A stretch of 55,888 nucleotides of DNA, from contig CAAFXE010000371.1 in NCBI GenBank assembly GCA_900766915.1, positions 1 through 55,888 of the forward strand, written 5' to 3'. Below, one piece after another: positions 1 to 8,580 of this stretch (within the stretch, counting starts at the first letter, position 1; each line of letters opens with the position of its first letter). Position numbers and translations under genes: made by a program. The notes under the pieces were generated by a model. It had not been told where the DNA came from. It saw only the letters and a list, made by a program, of their open reading frames with translations, and searched no databases. Origin of the DNA: Lachnospiraceae bacterium (GTDB lineage: Bacteria; Bacillota; Clostridia; Lachnospirales; Lachnospiraceae).

Positions 1-36
1 CGGTTCTCTGTCCGGAAAACTCCGGACAGAGAACCG
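1..36. repeat. Perfect 15-bp inverted repeat, REP-like or terminator hairpin
   Basis: The window opens with a 15-base arm, a 6-base loop (AAAACT) and the exact reverse complement of the arm. It lies just beyond the stop codon of the first gene, which is read leftward. A CCCC tract rather than a T-run flanks it on the right, so a simple intrinsic terminator is not clear-cut. Sequences of this kind (hairpin ending in AGAACCGTCCCC) look like a dispersed palindromic repeat, and the element may extend past the window edge. Pairing is certain; the function is inference. Confidence 0.6.
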
Positions 37-57
37 TCCCCTTGTCCTGCCCTGCAT

Positions 58-993
58 TTACCTGCGTTTGATGATTTCTCGTAAGCTTTCCAGAGTTTCG
101 CGATGCTTCATGGAAGTCAAAGTCGGGTTACGGCGAAGCTGGCTGGCTGCACGCAAGAACTGCTTGTTATGTCTTGCAAAGCTTTTGTGTAACTGCTGCT
201 CGATCTGTTCAAGAATTTCTTTCTTATCCGGAAGCTCTTCAAAATCAGGAAGCTGTAGACGAAGCTTTAGCTGTTCCAGACGGCCTCTGTTTCTCTTTCT
301 CATTCTTTCTACGTTATCCAGTACGGTTTCTTTGGCTGATTTATGGTTCTGTATCATTTCTTCAATATCCGGAACCGGAGTAAATGCTACCACGGCATCA
401 AATCTGCGCTCCAGGCGCTGGATCGTCTCATTGCTCTCCGCAAGAGATTCCATAAGCTCCCGAAGATCCATTGCTTCATTGAAGGATACGGCGGTATCAT
501 AAGCTGTGACGGCCATCAGTGCAAAAGCAGCCATCTCACATAAAAATTCCGGGACTCTTAATAGAAAGTTCTCCACAGGTACATGGATGACCTCTACCAA
601 GATCACTGCAAAAAAACCCCAAAACAGGGATACCGGCAATGCAATGTGACCTTTGTAATTTAAAGGCACATTGCTGTAATCCCAGTATTTTACCTTAAAG
701 ATCTGTTCCATGGCAGTTCCTGTCACCAGTTCGAACATGGTGGCAGTAAGCGCCCCCATCACGTAGACTGCTGCCACATGTTCCCTGAGTCGAATGGTTG
801 CAAGCAGAATGGACACTGCCGCAAAGCCGTAAATGGGGATCAGGGGACCATGTAAGAATCCCCGGTTGATAAATTGGAATTTTTTATTCTTGATTGCCTG
901 AACCGTGGAAACGTAGAAACATTCCCAGATCCATCCAAGAAAACAATAACAGAAAAAAAATAACACCCACTGTGTTAATGTATAAGAATACAT
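58..993 (-). CDS. CmpB-type putative ABC-transporter permease-like membrane protein
   Basis: This 311-residue protein starts with a multi-span hydrophobic half (about residues 1-165, roughly four to five membrane segments). The pattern FCYCFLGWIWE followed by NRGFLHGP and IYGF is characteristic of the CmpB family (putative ABC transporter type IV). The second half (about 185-311) is soluble, highly charged and likely coiled-coil, with many Arg/Lys/Glu and Leu residues. The transported substrate and real function of this family are unknown, and no ATPase partner is next to it. It starts 13 bases after the sbcC stop, so it may be the last gene of the sbcDC transcript. A GAGGTG ribosome-binding site lies upstream of the ATG. 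Confidence 0.7.
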   Translation of the reverse strand: MYSYTLTQWVLFFFCYCFLGWIWECFYVSTVQAIKNKKFQFINRGFLHGPLIPIYGFAAVSILLATIRLREHVAAVYVMGALTATMFELVTGTAMEQIFKVKYWDYSNVPLNYKGHIALPVSLFWGFFAVILVEVIHVPVENFLLRVPEFLCEMAAFALMAVTAYDTAVSFNEAMDLRELMESLAESNETIQRLERRFDAVVAFTPVPDIEEMIQNHKSAKETVLDNVERMRKRNRGRLEQLKLRLQLPDFEELPDKKEILEQIEQQLHKSFARHNKQFLRAASQLRRNPTLTSMKHRETLESLREIIKRR

Positions 994-1006
994 CCTTCGT
1001 TCACCT

Positions 1007-3808
1007 CTACTTTATCATATGTACAGTACTGCCCTTTGGGCTTCTCTTTATATAAATCTTTTGTGTAATATTTTCAGAAAGCTTTCCTACATGGGAAATG
1101 ATTCCAATCTGTCTGGAATCCCCCGAAAGCTCCTTAAGCACTGCCATCGCCTGATCCAGCGACTGCTCGTCCAAAGAGCCAAAGCCTTCATCGATAAACA
1201 TGGTCTCAATAGCCACGCCTCCGCTATGACTCCTTACCACATCAGACAACCCCAGTGCTAAAGACAATGAGACCTGAAAGGACTCTCCACCGGAAAGGGA
1301 GGCCGTATCTCTCTTCTCCCCGGTATAGGCATCATAGATTACCATCCCAAGACCCGCGGACTCATTTTTTCTCTCCGCTTCCTGACGGCGGATCAGCTCA
1401 TATTTTCCACCGGTCATCCGGTCAAGATGCACATTTGCCTGAGCCAAAATCTCTTCGAAAAAGGCACCTAAGACATATCTGGAGAAGCTGTATTTTCCGC
1501 CTTCCGAAGATTGTCCGTTGGCCAGAAGAGACAATTTCCATAAATGCTCATAGGCAGTTTCTGTCTTTTGAAGTTCCAAAAAAAGTGCCTCTGCTTTTTT
1601 TAACGCCTGTTTATCATTTTCCAAAAGAACCAGCTGAGCTTCCCGCTCTTTCATCAGTCCTTTACGAAGAGCTTCGTGTTCCTTCAAAGTCCCGGATATC
1701 TCCAGAAGAGCAGCCCCCGGATCATTCATTTTTGCAAGCCAGTTTTCTTCCCTGCAAAGCTTTTCAATGTGGGATTGCAGCTGGTTTTTTTGAAGCTTCA
1801 TACTCTGCTGCTGACCTTTCAGATGACTGACACTCTCTGTACAGGTCTTTACTGCATTTTCTGCTTCTGTCAGTTTCCTTTCCAATCCATCCTTTTCCTG
1901 CCTGAATTTATCAAGTGCCTGCCTTGCTTCACCGATAGAGCCATAAATCAAACGTTCTTTCATGCTGTCAATTTCCTTAGAAACAATCGCATAAGCCTTT
2001 TCGTGGTTTGCAAGCTCCTCTTTACACTGCTCAAGCTGCCGGGTAACCTGATCCGTTTTCCCGGTACATTCCAGCTTAAGTTTCTCTAAATTCTTTCTAT
2101 GCTGTTCTTTTTCTCTAAATTCCTGCAGCCTTCTTTTTTTCTCAAGGATGGTTTCTTCCAATATCGAAAGCTTTTCTCTCAAAAATTCAGCCTCAAGAAT
2201 TTCTTTGGCAGAAACATTTTCCCCAAACAGCATCCCGGCAAGTTTGATCATTTCCTTTTCCGCCAGTTCCAAGGCCACATTTTCTGCATGACACTTTTCT
2301 GAAATCCTTTGTAATGCTTCCAGCTCCTGATCTGAATGATCTTTTGCTTTTTCAACTTCCTCCTGGGCAGGAACTCCTTCTTCAGTTGTTTTAAGTCCTG
2401 TCAGATTTTCATCCTTGATAAGACTTCCGCAAACCGGACAGGAGGCACTTCCCTCGGACACGATCTGTTCCCGTAGCTTCTTCGCCAAAATACCTGCCTG
2501 TCCTGCCAGAAATCTCTGATTTTTCAACAGGTATTCCCTCGCAGCCCTGTCATATACTCCCTGCTGCTCTTCCCACTGCTTTCGAAAAATATCAAGTGAT
2601 TCTCTCTTCTTTTGATAAGAATGAACCCGGCTTTCCAGATCTTTCATCTGCTTTTGGGAAGTTCTCTCTTTTTCCAGCTCATATTCTATCTGTGTAATCA
2701 ATACCCCCAGTTCTTTTAGCTGCTCTAACTGCTCTGAAATTTCGCTTTCCCTGATTTTTTCCTGCGTAAAGGTCTGTTCCAGCATGGTTTTCCTTTTCTC
2801 TGCCTGATCATGCCGGGTCTTGATTTCTTCTTTTTCTTTTAAAAGCTTTTCAAGTTTTATGTAATGCTCCTCATTACTTTTTATATTTTCAATTTCAATT
2901 TTCAGAGTATCGATTCGCGGAAGCTTGCAAAGGCATTCCCTGTGCTGTTCCTCCAGCTTCTCTTTTTGCTCTTCTCCGACTGCTATATTATTGGATATTT
3001 TTTGACATTCTGTCTCAAGCTGCTCATATTCCTTTTGCTTTTTTACATAGTTTTCAATGATTCCGCTCTTGTTTCTCTGAGCTTCCAATGATTCTTCTTC
3101 GGCCCTGATTTTTTTCTCTAAGAAAGCCTTACATTCTTCCTCTTCCCGGATACGTTTCTTTAATTCTTCTTCATCAGGATCTCCACCCAGATAAAACTTA
3201 CGCTCCCGGAGCTTTTCTTCTCTCTCCCCTTTAAGCTCCTCTGCCGCAGACTTTAGCCGGGTCTGGAACTCCACATAGATTCGATGGTCGAAAAGCTTGC
3301 CCAAAATCTGCTCCCTTGCATCACTTTTGGCTTCCAGGAATTTTCGAAATTCTCCCTGGGCAAGCATGACGATCTGTCGAAACTGTTTTTCATCCAGACC
3401 GATGATTTTTTCCACCCGGGAATTGACAGCCGTCTCCTTTTCGATGGGAAGCTCATCTTTCTGGTACAGCACTGCATTTTTGGTAATGCTGCCCACGCCT
3501 CCCCCGCGTTTTTTCTGATAATGAATGGTTCTTAGCACCCTGTATTCTTGTCCGCCATTGGAAAACAAAAGCTCCACTTCTGTATCCGTAAATTTATCCA
3601 CGTAATCGCTGTGAAACATATCGCTGCTCCGTCCACTTCCACTTCCCTCTCCAAAAAGTGCAAAGACAATGGCATCAAAAATCGTTGTCTTTCCGGCTCC
3701 CGTATCTCCGGTAATGAGATAAACGCCCTGATCCAGTGCCCCAAAATCAATGACAGTCTTTTCTGCATAGGGACCAAAAGCTGTCATACTAAGCTTTAAC
3801 GGCTTCAT
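1007..3808 (-). CDS. sbcC: Exonuclease subunit SbcC (SMC-like ATPase)
   Basis: The large subunit of the SbcCD (Mre11-Rad50 type) nuclease, which opens DNA hairpins and processes double-strand ends. The 933-residue chain has the Rad50 layout: Walker A GDTGAGKTT near residues 34-42, two long coiled-coil arms around a zinc hook CPVCGS near residue 457, the ABC signature LSGGE near 840, and Walker B with D-loop (MFIDEGFGSLD) near 870. An upstream in-frame ATG would add seven residues. The start at 3808 is preferred because it has a well-spaced GGAAGGAG site and overlaps the sbcD stop as ATGA, the usual sign of translational coupling. It acts on DNA in the cytoplasm. Confidence 0.95.
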   Translation of the reverse strand: MKPLKLSMTAFGPYAEKTVIDFGALDQGVYLITGDTGAGKTTIFDAIVFALFGEGSGSGRSSDMFHSDYVDKFTDTEVELLFSNGGQEYRVLRTIHYQKKRGGGVGSITKNAVLYQKDELPIEKETAVNSRVEKIIGLDEKQFRQIVMLAQGEFRKFLEAKSDAREQILGKLFDHRIYVEFQTRLKSAAEELKGEREEKLRERKFYLGGDPDEEELKKRIREEEECKAFLEKKIRAEEESLEAQRNKSGIIENYVKKQKEYEQLETECQKISNNIAVGEEQKEKLEEQHRECLCKLPRIDTLKIEIENIKSNEEHYIKLEKLLKEKEEIKTRHDQAEKRKTMLEQTFTQEKIRESEISEQLEQLKELGVLITQIEYELEKERTSQKQMKDLESRVHSYQKKRESLDIFRKQWEEQQGVYDRAAREYLLKNQRFLAGQAGILAKKLREQIVSEGSASCPVCGSLIKDENLTGLKTTEEGVPAQEEVEKAKDHSDQELEALQRISEKCHAENVALELAEKEMIKLAGMLFGENVSAKEILEAEFLREKLSILEETILEKKRRLQEFREKEQHRKNLEKLKLECTGKTDQVTRQLEQCKEELANHEKAYAIVSKEIDSMKERLIYGSIGEARQALDKFRQEKDGLERKLTEAENAVKTCTESVSHLKGQQQSMKLQKNQLQSHIEKLCREENWLAKMNDPGAALLEISGTLKEHEALRKGLMKEREAQLVLLENDKQALKKAEALFLELQKTETAYEHLWKLSLLANGQSSEGGKYSFSRYVLGAFFEEILAQANVHLDRMTGGKYELIRRQEAERKNESAGLGMVIYDAYTGEKRDTASLSGGESFQVSLSLALGLSDVVRSHSGGVAIETMFIDEGFGSLDEQSLDQAMAVLKELSGDSRQIGIISHVGKLSENITQKIYIKRSPKGSTVHMIK

Positions 3809-5037
3809 AAGCATCTCTCCTTCCCGCATTTGACAGCATAGTCAATAAGCTGTCTGGTGCTCCGGCTTTTTTCTTTTTCAGATTCCTCCCGGGAGCTGTT
3901 TCTTGTCTGCTCTGCCGTATAGGAAATCAGATCCTCCAATGCCTGCTCCGGCAATTCTCCATCATGCTGATATTGATAAAACTCTGTAAACAGTTCTTCT
4001 AAAGAACGGCTTTTTACATCCGCCAGATCATTTACGGTTCCTTTTTTTCTGCAAGAAAAGTCTCTGGCCACCTCCATTAAGATGCAGTGTTTCGATTCAA
4101 AATAATCGCGAAGTGTCTCTACTGCCTGGGGCGGCAGGATTTCCTGTCGTATCACCACCCGAAGGTAACTGTTTTCTTCCGGTTCTGTCTTTAAAAGCTC
4201 CTCCATGGTTCCTGAAATCTCTGCCATCTTATGAAGAAATGGCATCTCCTCCACGAGGACTTCTACATTTCCTTTATCTTTTATAGAAACGATGGTCAGT
4301 CCCTTTTTCTGATTGGCCTCTCCAAAATGATACCAGAGCGGAGAGCCTGCATAGCGGATGCTGGTTTTTCCCATCTGCTGTGCATTGTGAATGTGTCCCA
4401 GTGCAACATAGTCGAATCCCTCATAAACACTGCTGTCGATCTGACCAATTCCGCCTACGGTCGTCTCAGAGCCTCCCATTTCCGGTTTTTTTGCACCTGC
4501 CATCACAAACTGATGAGTTAACACCACATTTCTGTCTTCCCAGGAAATATCCTGCAGTTTAAGGTATTCTCTCATGGCACTGTCATAATCCTTCAGGTCT
4601 TCTCTATGAAGAAGCTGATTCACCGCTGCCGGGAAAAGGTACGGAATCAGCCAGAAATGTACCGGTCCAAGGTCATCCTGTAAAGTCACGCACATGGCTT
4701 TTCTTTGTGGCTCCCCTGCAATGTAGATTCCGTTTTCTGACAGCAATCTTCCCCCAAAAGAAAGCCTTGCACCGGAGTCATGGTTTCCTGCAATCATCAG
4801 CACCGGGATTTTTAAGGCGGAAAGCCCTGTGAGCAGATCATCTAACAGGGTAACAGCCTCTTTGGCAGGAACTGCACGGTCATACACATCTCCAGAAATC
4901 AGCACTGCATCAGGCTGCATCTCTTCTGCCTTTTTTAACAGCTCTCCAACCCAGAATGGCTGGTCACCCATTTCCACCATGGAATAACCATGAATACATT
5001 TTCCCAGATGTAAATCAGCCAGATGAAATAATTTCAT
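3805..5037 (-). CDS. sbcD: Exonuclease subunit SbcD (Mre11-like phosphoesterase)
   Basis: The nuclease subunit of SbcCD, 410 residues. The metallophosphoesterase motifs appear in order: DLHLGK near residue 8, GDVYDR, AGNHDS, and GHIH in the second half, supplying the metal-binding Asp/His/Asn residues. The C-terminal third is the capping and SbcC-binding region. The stop overlaps the sbcC start by four bases (ATGA). A promoter with a TATAAT box lies upstream of the ATG, and its spacer contains a 7-bp inverted repeat that could be an operator. The length and gene order match the family. Confidence 0.95.
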   Translation of the reverse strand: MKLFHLADLHLGKCIHGYSMVEMGDQPFWVGELLKKAEEMQPDAVLISGDVYDRAVPAKEAVTLLDDLLTGLSALKIPVLMIAGNHDSGARLSFGGRLLSENGIYIAGEPQRKAMCVTLQDDLGPVHFWLIPYLFPAAVNQLLHREDLKDYDSAMREYLKLQDISWEDRNVVLTHQFVMAGAKKPEMGGSETTVGGIGQIDSSVYEGFDYVALGHIHNAQQMGKTSIRYAGSPLWYHFGEANQKKGLTIVSIKDKGNVEVLVEEMPFLHKMAEISGTMEELLKTEPEENSYLRVVIRQEILPPQAVETLRDYFESKHCILMEVARDFSCRKKGTVNDLADVKSRSLEELFTEFYQYQHDGELPEQALEDLISYTAEQTRNSSREESEKEKSRSTRQLIDYAVKCGKERCL

Positions 5038-5077
5038 AACCTCTTTTCTCCCTACACATTCTGTTCATTAGTACTCC

Positions 5078-5106
5078 ATTATACTTCATTCCCATGAAGT
5101 CTGCAA
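5078..5106 (-). promoter_or_regulatory. sbcDC promoter with palindromic spacer
   Basis: Read leftward, TTGCAG (5101-5106) and TATAAT (5078-5083) are separated by exactly 17 bases. The spacer is largely an inverted repeat, ACTTCAT (5083-5089) and ATGAAGT (5094-5100) around TCCC. A palindrome at this place suggests a repressor or activator site, but it does not match the Gram-positive LexA box. The start of transcription would be about 35 bases before the sbcD ATG. Confidence 0.6.
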
Positions 5107-5132
5107 TGAGTCCATTCTAATCTTTTTATAAA

Positions 5133-5198
5133 CTGGCATGGTTAAAAATTCCAAAAATGGCATTTGCAAATAAGCCAGATAACCATATAATTAGCCAT
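5133..5198 (+). promoter_or_regulatory. Structured leader of the ECF S-component gene (riboswitch candidate)
   Basis: Three short complementary pairs occur just before the ribosome-binding site: CTGGC (5133-5137) with GCCAG (5174-5178), ATGGTTA (5138-5144) with TAACCAT (5180-5186), and ATGGC (5157-5161) with GCCAT (5194-5198). As listed, they interlock as a pseudoknot. A nested alternative is also possible: TGGC 5134-5137 with GCCA 5194-5197 outside, the 7-bp pair in the middle, TGGC 5158-5161 with GCCA 5174-5177 inside. The structure ends about 14 bases before GGAGG. Genes of this transporter type are often riboswitch-controlled. No known class was recognised. Confidence 0.35.
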
Positions 5199-5224
5199 AT
5201 AAAAAATGTTTGGAGGAAATATTT

Positions 5225-5812
5225 ATGAGAAACACAAAGGTTCAGAAAATTGTTATGATCGGCCTGATCGCAGCCCTTTCCTATGTGGTCTTCACTTTCT
5301 GCCAGATCAAGATTACATTGCCCGGCGGTGATGCAACTTCCATTCATCTTGGAAATGCCGTATGCGTCCTTGGAGCCCTGCTGTTAGGCGGACTTTATGG
5401 TGGTCTTGGCGGTGCCCTTGGTATGACCATCGGTGACCTGTTTGATCCGGTCTACATCTTTTATGCACCAAAGACCTTTATCTTAAAGCTTTGCATCGGT
5501 CTCATCACCGGTTTTGTGGCACATAAGCTGGGACATATTACCACTTCTACAGATAAAAAACACATTTTCAAGTGGACACTGCTTGCAGCCATCAGCGGTC
5601 TTTTATTCAATGTGATCTTCGATCCACTGGTAGGCTACTACTACAAGCTCCTTATTTTAGGAAAACCTGCAGCTGATCTTACCCTGGCATGGAATGTAAC
5701 AGCTACAAGCATCAATGCAGTAACATCCACCATCGTTTCTGTAGCCGTATACATGGCTCTTCGTCCGGCACTCAAAAAAGCCGGCCTGTTCTTCGAACTG
5801 GACAAAAAATAA
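5225..5812 (+). CDS. ECF transporter S component (substrate-binding membrane subunit)
   Basis: A 195-residue, six-helix membrane protein of the ECF riboflavin-type S-component superfamily. It has the typical N-terminal helix (IGLIAALSYVVF), the loop GGDATSIHLGN, and a small-residue-rich segment (LLLGGLYGGLGGALGM) that packs against the T subunit. S components bind a vitamin or related micronutrient and share the EcfA/A'/T energising module, which is not in this window. The substrate cannot be read from sequence alone. The ATG at 5225 is chosen because GGAGG sits 8 bases upstream; an in-frame TTG at 5210 lies inside that site. It is a single gene between a structured leader and a clear terminator. 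Confidence 0.8.
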   Translation: MRNTKVQKIVMIGLIAALSYVVFTFCQIKITLPGGDATSIHLGNAVCVLGALLLGGLYGGLGGALGMTIGDLFDPVYIFYAPKTFILKLCIGLITGFVAHKLGHITTSTDKKHIFKWTLLAAISGLLFNVIFDPLVGYYYKLLILGKPAADLTLAWNVTATSINAVTSTIVSVAVYMALRPALKKAGLFFELDKK

Positions 5813-5821
5813 AAAATCGCA

Positions 5822-5856
5822 AAAGAAAAGCCTGTCTTCGCGACAGGCTCTTTTGA
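5822..5856 (+). terminator. Intrinsic terminator after the ECF S-component gene
   Basis: A GCCTGTC/GACAGGC stem closed by TTCG is flanked by AAAAG and CTTTT and followed by a T-rich tail. It starts about ten bases after the stop codon and closes this monocistronic unit. Confidence 0.9.
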
Positions 5857-6424
5857 TTTATATATTTACCGTTTTGGTGGAATCTACCTCTTTCTATTTT
5901 AATTTAATCTATCTCATTTCCGTTTTTCTTAAATATTTCCATTGGACCTTACCCCCTGTGAACTATTTGCTGTTAGTTCATTTCCATTGGACCGTACCTC
6001 CAAAAATGATTGCCTAAGTTGTTTTTCATCAATTCTGATGTTTCTTCTTATTTGGTTAGGCTTTGTTTCTTTTGTTGAGTTTAATATAACAAACTCGCTC
6101 TCTTTTGTCAAGCTATTTCGCAAAATATTTATAATTATTTTTCTTTTAATATTTATTTGCATTATTGTCTGACTATATTCTGTTTTTCAACATGATCAAA
6201 ATCTTTTTTTAAGGCATTTCTGTTGTATTTTTTTCCAATTTTTAATTTATTCGTAAATATTCATAAAAAAATTTACCAAAATTTTCATTTACCTTCATGT
6301 TAATAATGCACAATTTTATATATTCGTTTTTATGCATTTTGTATTTTCACTTTATATTTTCACCTTTTGCAAATATTGTCGAAACATTTTCGTAGTAACT
6401 TTTAACAAATTTGTAATATTCATA
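5857..6424. other. Gene-free AT-rich spacer with a 45-bp period repeat
   Basis: About 570 very AT-rich bases without a convincing gene. A 19-base sequence, ATTTCCATTGGACCTTACC, occurs at 5935-5953 and again with one change at 5980-5998, a period of 45 bases. Read leftward it lies in a 77-codon open frame (5929-6162) and would encode VRSNGNE twice, 15 residues apart. That frame has no ribosome-binding site, so I treat it as a remnant or coincidental frame. I see no RNA gene or transposon ends. Confidence 0.5.
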
Positions 6425-6453
6425 TTGACACTTTGCACAAAAGCCAGTATGAT
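6425..6453 (+). promoter_or_regulatory. Consensus promoter of the SleB-like hydrolase gene
   Basis: TTGACA (6425-6430) and TATGAT (6448-6453) are 17 bases apart, with an AT-rich upstream region. The predicted start of transcription near 6460 leaves a leader of about 80 bases before the ATG at 6541. This fits a vegetative (sigma-A) promoter rather than a sporulation promoter. Confidence 0.75.
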
Positions 6454-6540
6454 TTCAGCTGTAACAAAGGACAGGAAATTTTTTCCTGCTGTATAAAAAA
6501 GGGCAATCTTGTCCAGAATAAAAAGAAAAGGAGAGTATGA

Positions 6541-7137
6541 ATGCGTAGATGCTATCGGGGTGTCATGCTTGTTCTTGGAGGAATCCTTTTTACAGGCAGC
6601 ACACTCTTAAACTCCTGCAGTCTGACCACCTTAGATGTGTATGCTGCAGACGCTGCTCATTCTGAAAACGCGGAACTTGTGGATTCGCAGCTTCAGGCAA
6701 TGGGCATTCGTACCGAGGATGAAAACGTCGAAACAGAAGTACCGCAAGACAAATTCATTAGCTTAGAAAATAACGATTATAACGTGCTTCTCAAAATCGT
6801 GGAAGCCGAAGCCGGCAGCGAAGACCTGGCCGGAAAAATGCTGGTAGCCAATGTAGTGCTGAATCGTGTAAACAGTCCATCATTTCCGGATTCTGTTACA
6901 GATGTGGTTTATCAGACCCATAAGGGCAGGGCTCAGTTTTCCCCCACGGAAAACGGAACCATTGATACCGTAACGGTATCTCAGGAAACCATCTATGCTG
7001 TAAACCGCGTGATGAATGGCGATGACAACTCCATGGGAGCTTTATATTTCCGTTCTGTACACAGCAGTGGAACCTGGCATGACCGGGCACTTCAGCGAGT
7101 CCTGGAGCACGGAAATCACATTTTTTATATCGGATAA
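6541..7137 (+). CDS. Secreted cell-wall hydrolase, SleB/CwlJ-like
   Basis: A 198-residue exported protein. Residues 1 to about 36 form a signal peptide (Arg-rich start, hydrophobic stretch, AADA cleavage region). The C-terminal 120 residues form a Hydrolase_2 (SleB/CwlJ) domain. Typical features are LLKIVEAEAGSEDLAGKMLVANVVLNR split over two runs, then FSPTENGTI and a final LEHGNHIFYIG. The glutamate in VEAEA is the probable catalytic acid. This family cuts peptidoglycan. The classic members open the spore cortex, but many are vegetative wall enzymes, which the sigma-A-like promoter here supports. The start is fixed by AAAGGAGAG a few bases upstream; an ATG four bases earlier is closed at once by a stop. 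Confidence 0.85.
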   Translation: MRRCYRGVMLVLGGILFTGSTLLNSCSLTTLDVYAADAAHSENAELVDSQLQAMGIRTEDENVETEVPQDKFISLENNDYNVLLKIVEAEAGSEDLAGKMLVANVVLNRVNSPSFPDSVTDVVYQTHKGRAQFSPTENGTIDTVTVSQETIYAVNRVMNGDDNSMGALYFRSVHSSGTWHDRALQRVLEHGNHIFYIG

Positions 7138-7140
7138 CGA

Positions 7141-7184
7141 CAAAAAAGCGTCTGACACATTTCATGTGCCGACGCTTTTTTGTT
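7141..7184. terminator. Bidirectional terminator between converging genes
   Basis: A GCGTC/GACGC stem with an inner CAC/GTG pairing is bordered by an A-run on the left and a T-run on the right. It can therefore stop both the hydrolase transcript from the left and the symporter transcript from the right. Confidence 0.85.
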
Positions 7185-7193
7185 TCTATATTA

Positions 7194-8543
7194 TTATTTA
7201 TTTTTCTGTTCGTATTCTTTGGTAAGTTTCTTTACAATGCTTACACATGGAAGTAATGCGATCAGGTTTGGAAGTACCATCAGACCATTGAACATATCTG
7301 ACATATCCCAAACAAGGCTTACCTTCAGGGTAGAACCTACTGCCACACAAAGGACAACGATCACTGCATAGATCTTCACTGCTTTTTCGCCAAACAGGGC
7401 ACGGACATTTACTTCACCGAAGTAATACCAGCCTACGATGGTAGTGAATGCAAAGAACAGCATACAAACTGCGATAAACACAGGACCGAATCCTCCTAAT
7501 CCTGCATTAAATGCACTCTGTGCCAATGCAGCACCTGTTTCTCCGTTTCCTAAAACTCCCGTAGATAAAATAACCAGTGCTGTCATGGTTAAGATGATAA
7601 ATGTGTCAATGAATACACCCATCATAGCAACCAGACCCTGATCTGCCGGATGATCTACCACTGCTGTTGCATGTGCGTGAGGTGTGGAACCCATACCTGC
7701 TTCATTGGAGAAAAGACCTCTGGCAACACCGTAACGCATTGCCTTCTGAACGGTTACACCAAGTGCTCCACCCATAATTGCCTGAGGAGCAAAAGCACCT
7801 ACAAAGATCTGTTTTACAGCTAACACAAGACCTGCCGGATTTAATACAAGAATCACAACACATCCGATGATATAGAGAACTGCCATGATTGGTACGACTT
7901 TTTCTGTAAAGCTTGCAATACGTTTGATACCACCGATAAAAATAAATCCTGCAATCACTGCGCAAAGGATACCAACGATGATTGGACTTACTCCAAATGC
8001 ATTACTAAACGCACTTCCGATGGAGTTAGACTGTACCATATTTCCCATAAAACCAAGGGCAAGGATTACTGCTACAGAGAAAAATGTTGCAAGGAAGCTT
8101 CCAAATTTACCTTTAAAGATATGTTTAATGTAATAGATCGGACCACCTACATAAACTCCGTTTTTCTCTACTCTGGTGTGCTGTGCCATCACTGCTTCCC
8201 CGTAGATCGTTGCCATTCCGAAAAATGCTGCAACCCACATCCAGAAGATTGCTCCGGGGCCGCCTGCTGCAATGGCTGTTGCTGCACCGGCAATATTTCC
8301 GGTACCTACCTGGGCTGCAATAGCTGTTGTCAGGGCCTGAAAAGAACTTAAACCTTTTTCATCCTTTCCACCCTTAAATGTTAACTCACCAAACAGAAGT
8401 TTCATCCCTTTTGAAAATTTACGTACCTGAATGAATTTCAGGTGAATCGTATAAAACACACCTGTACCCACTAAAAGAAATAAAAGTGCGTAGTCCCATA
8501 ATACTTTGTTGACCAGTGCTACAATGTTTGTAATTAGTTCCAT
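7194..8543 (-). CDS. Sodium:alanine/glycine symporter (AGCS family)
   Basis: A 449-residue integral membrane protein with about ten or eleven helices. It belongs to the AGCS (AlsT/DagA) family, which takes up alanine or glycine with Na+. Family landmarks are LTTAIAAQVGTGNIAGAATAI split at the glycine turn, GGPGAIFWMW, and GLFSNEAGMGSTPHAHATA near the middle. The gene is preceded by a tandem glycine riboswitch and a terminator, which points to glycine as the sensed and probably the carried amino acid. An ATG three codons upstream (8552) touches the AGAGG site and is too close, so 8543 is preferred. Confidence 0.9.
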   Translation of the reverse strand: MELITNIVALVNKVLWDYALLFLLVGTGVFYTIHLKFIQVRKFSKGMKLLFGELTFKGGKDEKGLSSFQALTTAIAAQVGTGNIAGAATAIAAGGPGAIFWMWVAAFFGMATIYGEAVMAQHTRVEKNGVYVGGPIYYIKHIFKGKFGSFLATFFSVAVILALGFMGNMVQSNSIGSAFSNAFGVSPIIVGILCAVIAGFIFIGGIKRIASFTEKVVPIMAVLYIIGCVVILVLNPAGLVLAVKQIFVGAFAPQAIMGGALGVTVQKAMRYGVARGLFSNEAGMGSTPHAHATAVVDHPADQGLVAMMGVFIDTFIILTMTALVILSTGVLGNGETGAALAQSAFNAGLGGFGPVFIAVCMLFFAFTTIVGWYYFGEVNVRALFGEKAVKIYAVIVVLCVAVGSTLKVSLVWDMSDMFNGLMVLPNLIALLPCVSIVKKLTKEYEQKNK

Positions 8544-8580
8544 TTTTTCCATCCTCTTATGTCCTAAATATTATATGCAT

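Noticed and set aside
1255..1830. Long rightward open frame of 191 codons
   Set aside because: It is antisense to sbcC, has no ribosome-binding site, and encodes nothing recognisable; sbcC is unmistakable on the other strand.
5083..5100. LexA site in front of sbcD
   Set aside because: ACTTCAT/ATGAAGT does not match the Gram-positive LexA consensus with its GAAC and GTTC half-sites.
5942..6172. Rightward 76-codon frame
   Set aside because: It is a hydrophobic frame in AT-rich spacer DNA without a Shine-Dalgarno sequence, overlapping another weak frame on the other strand.
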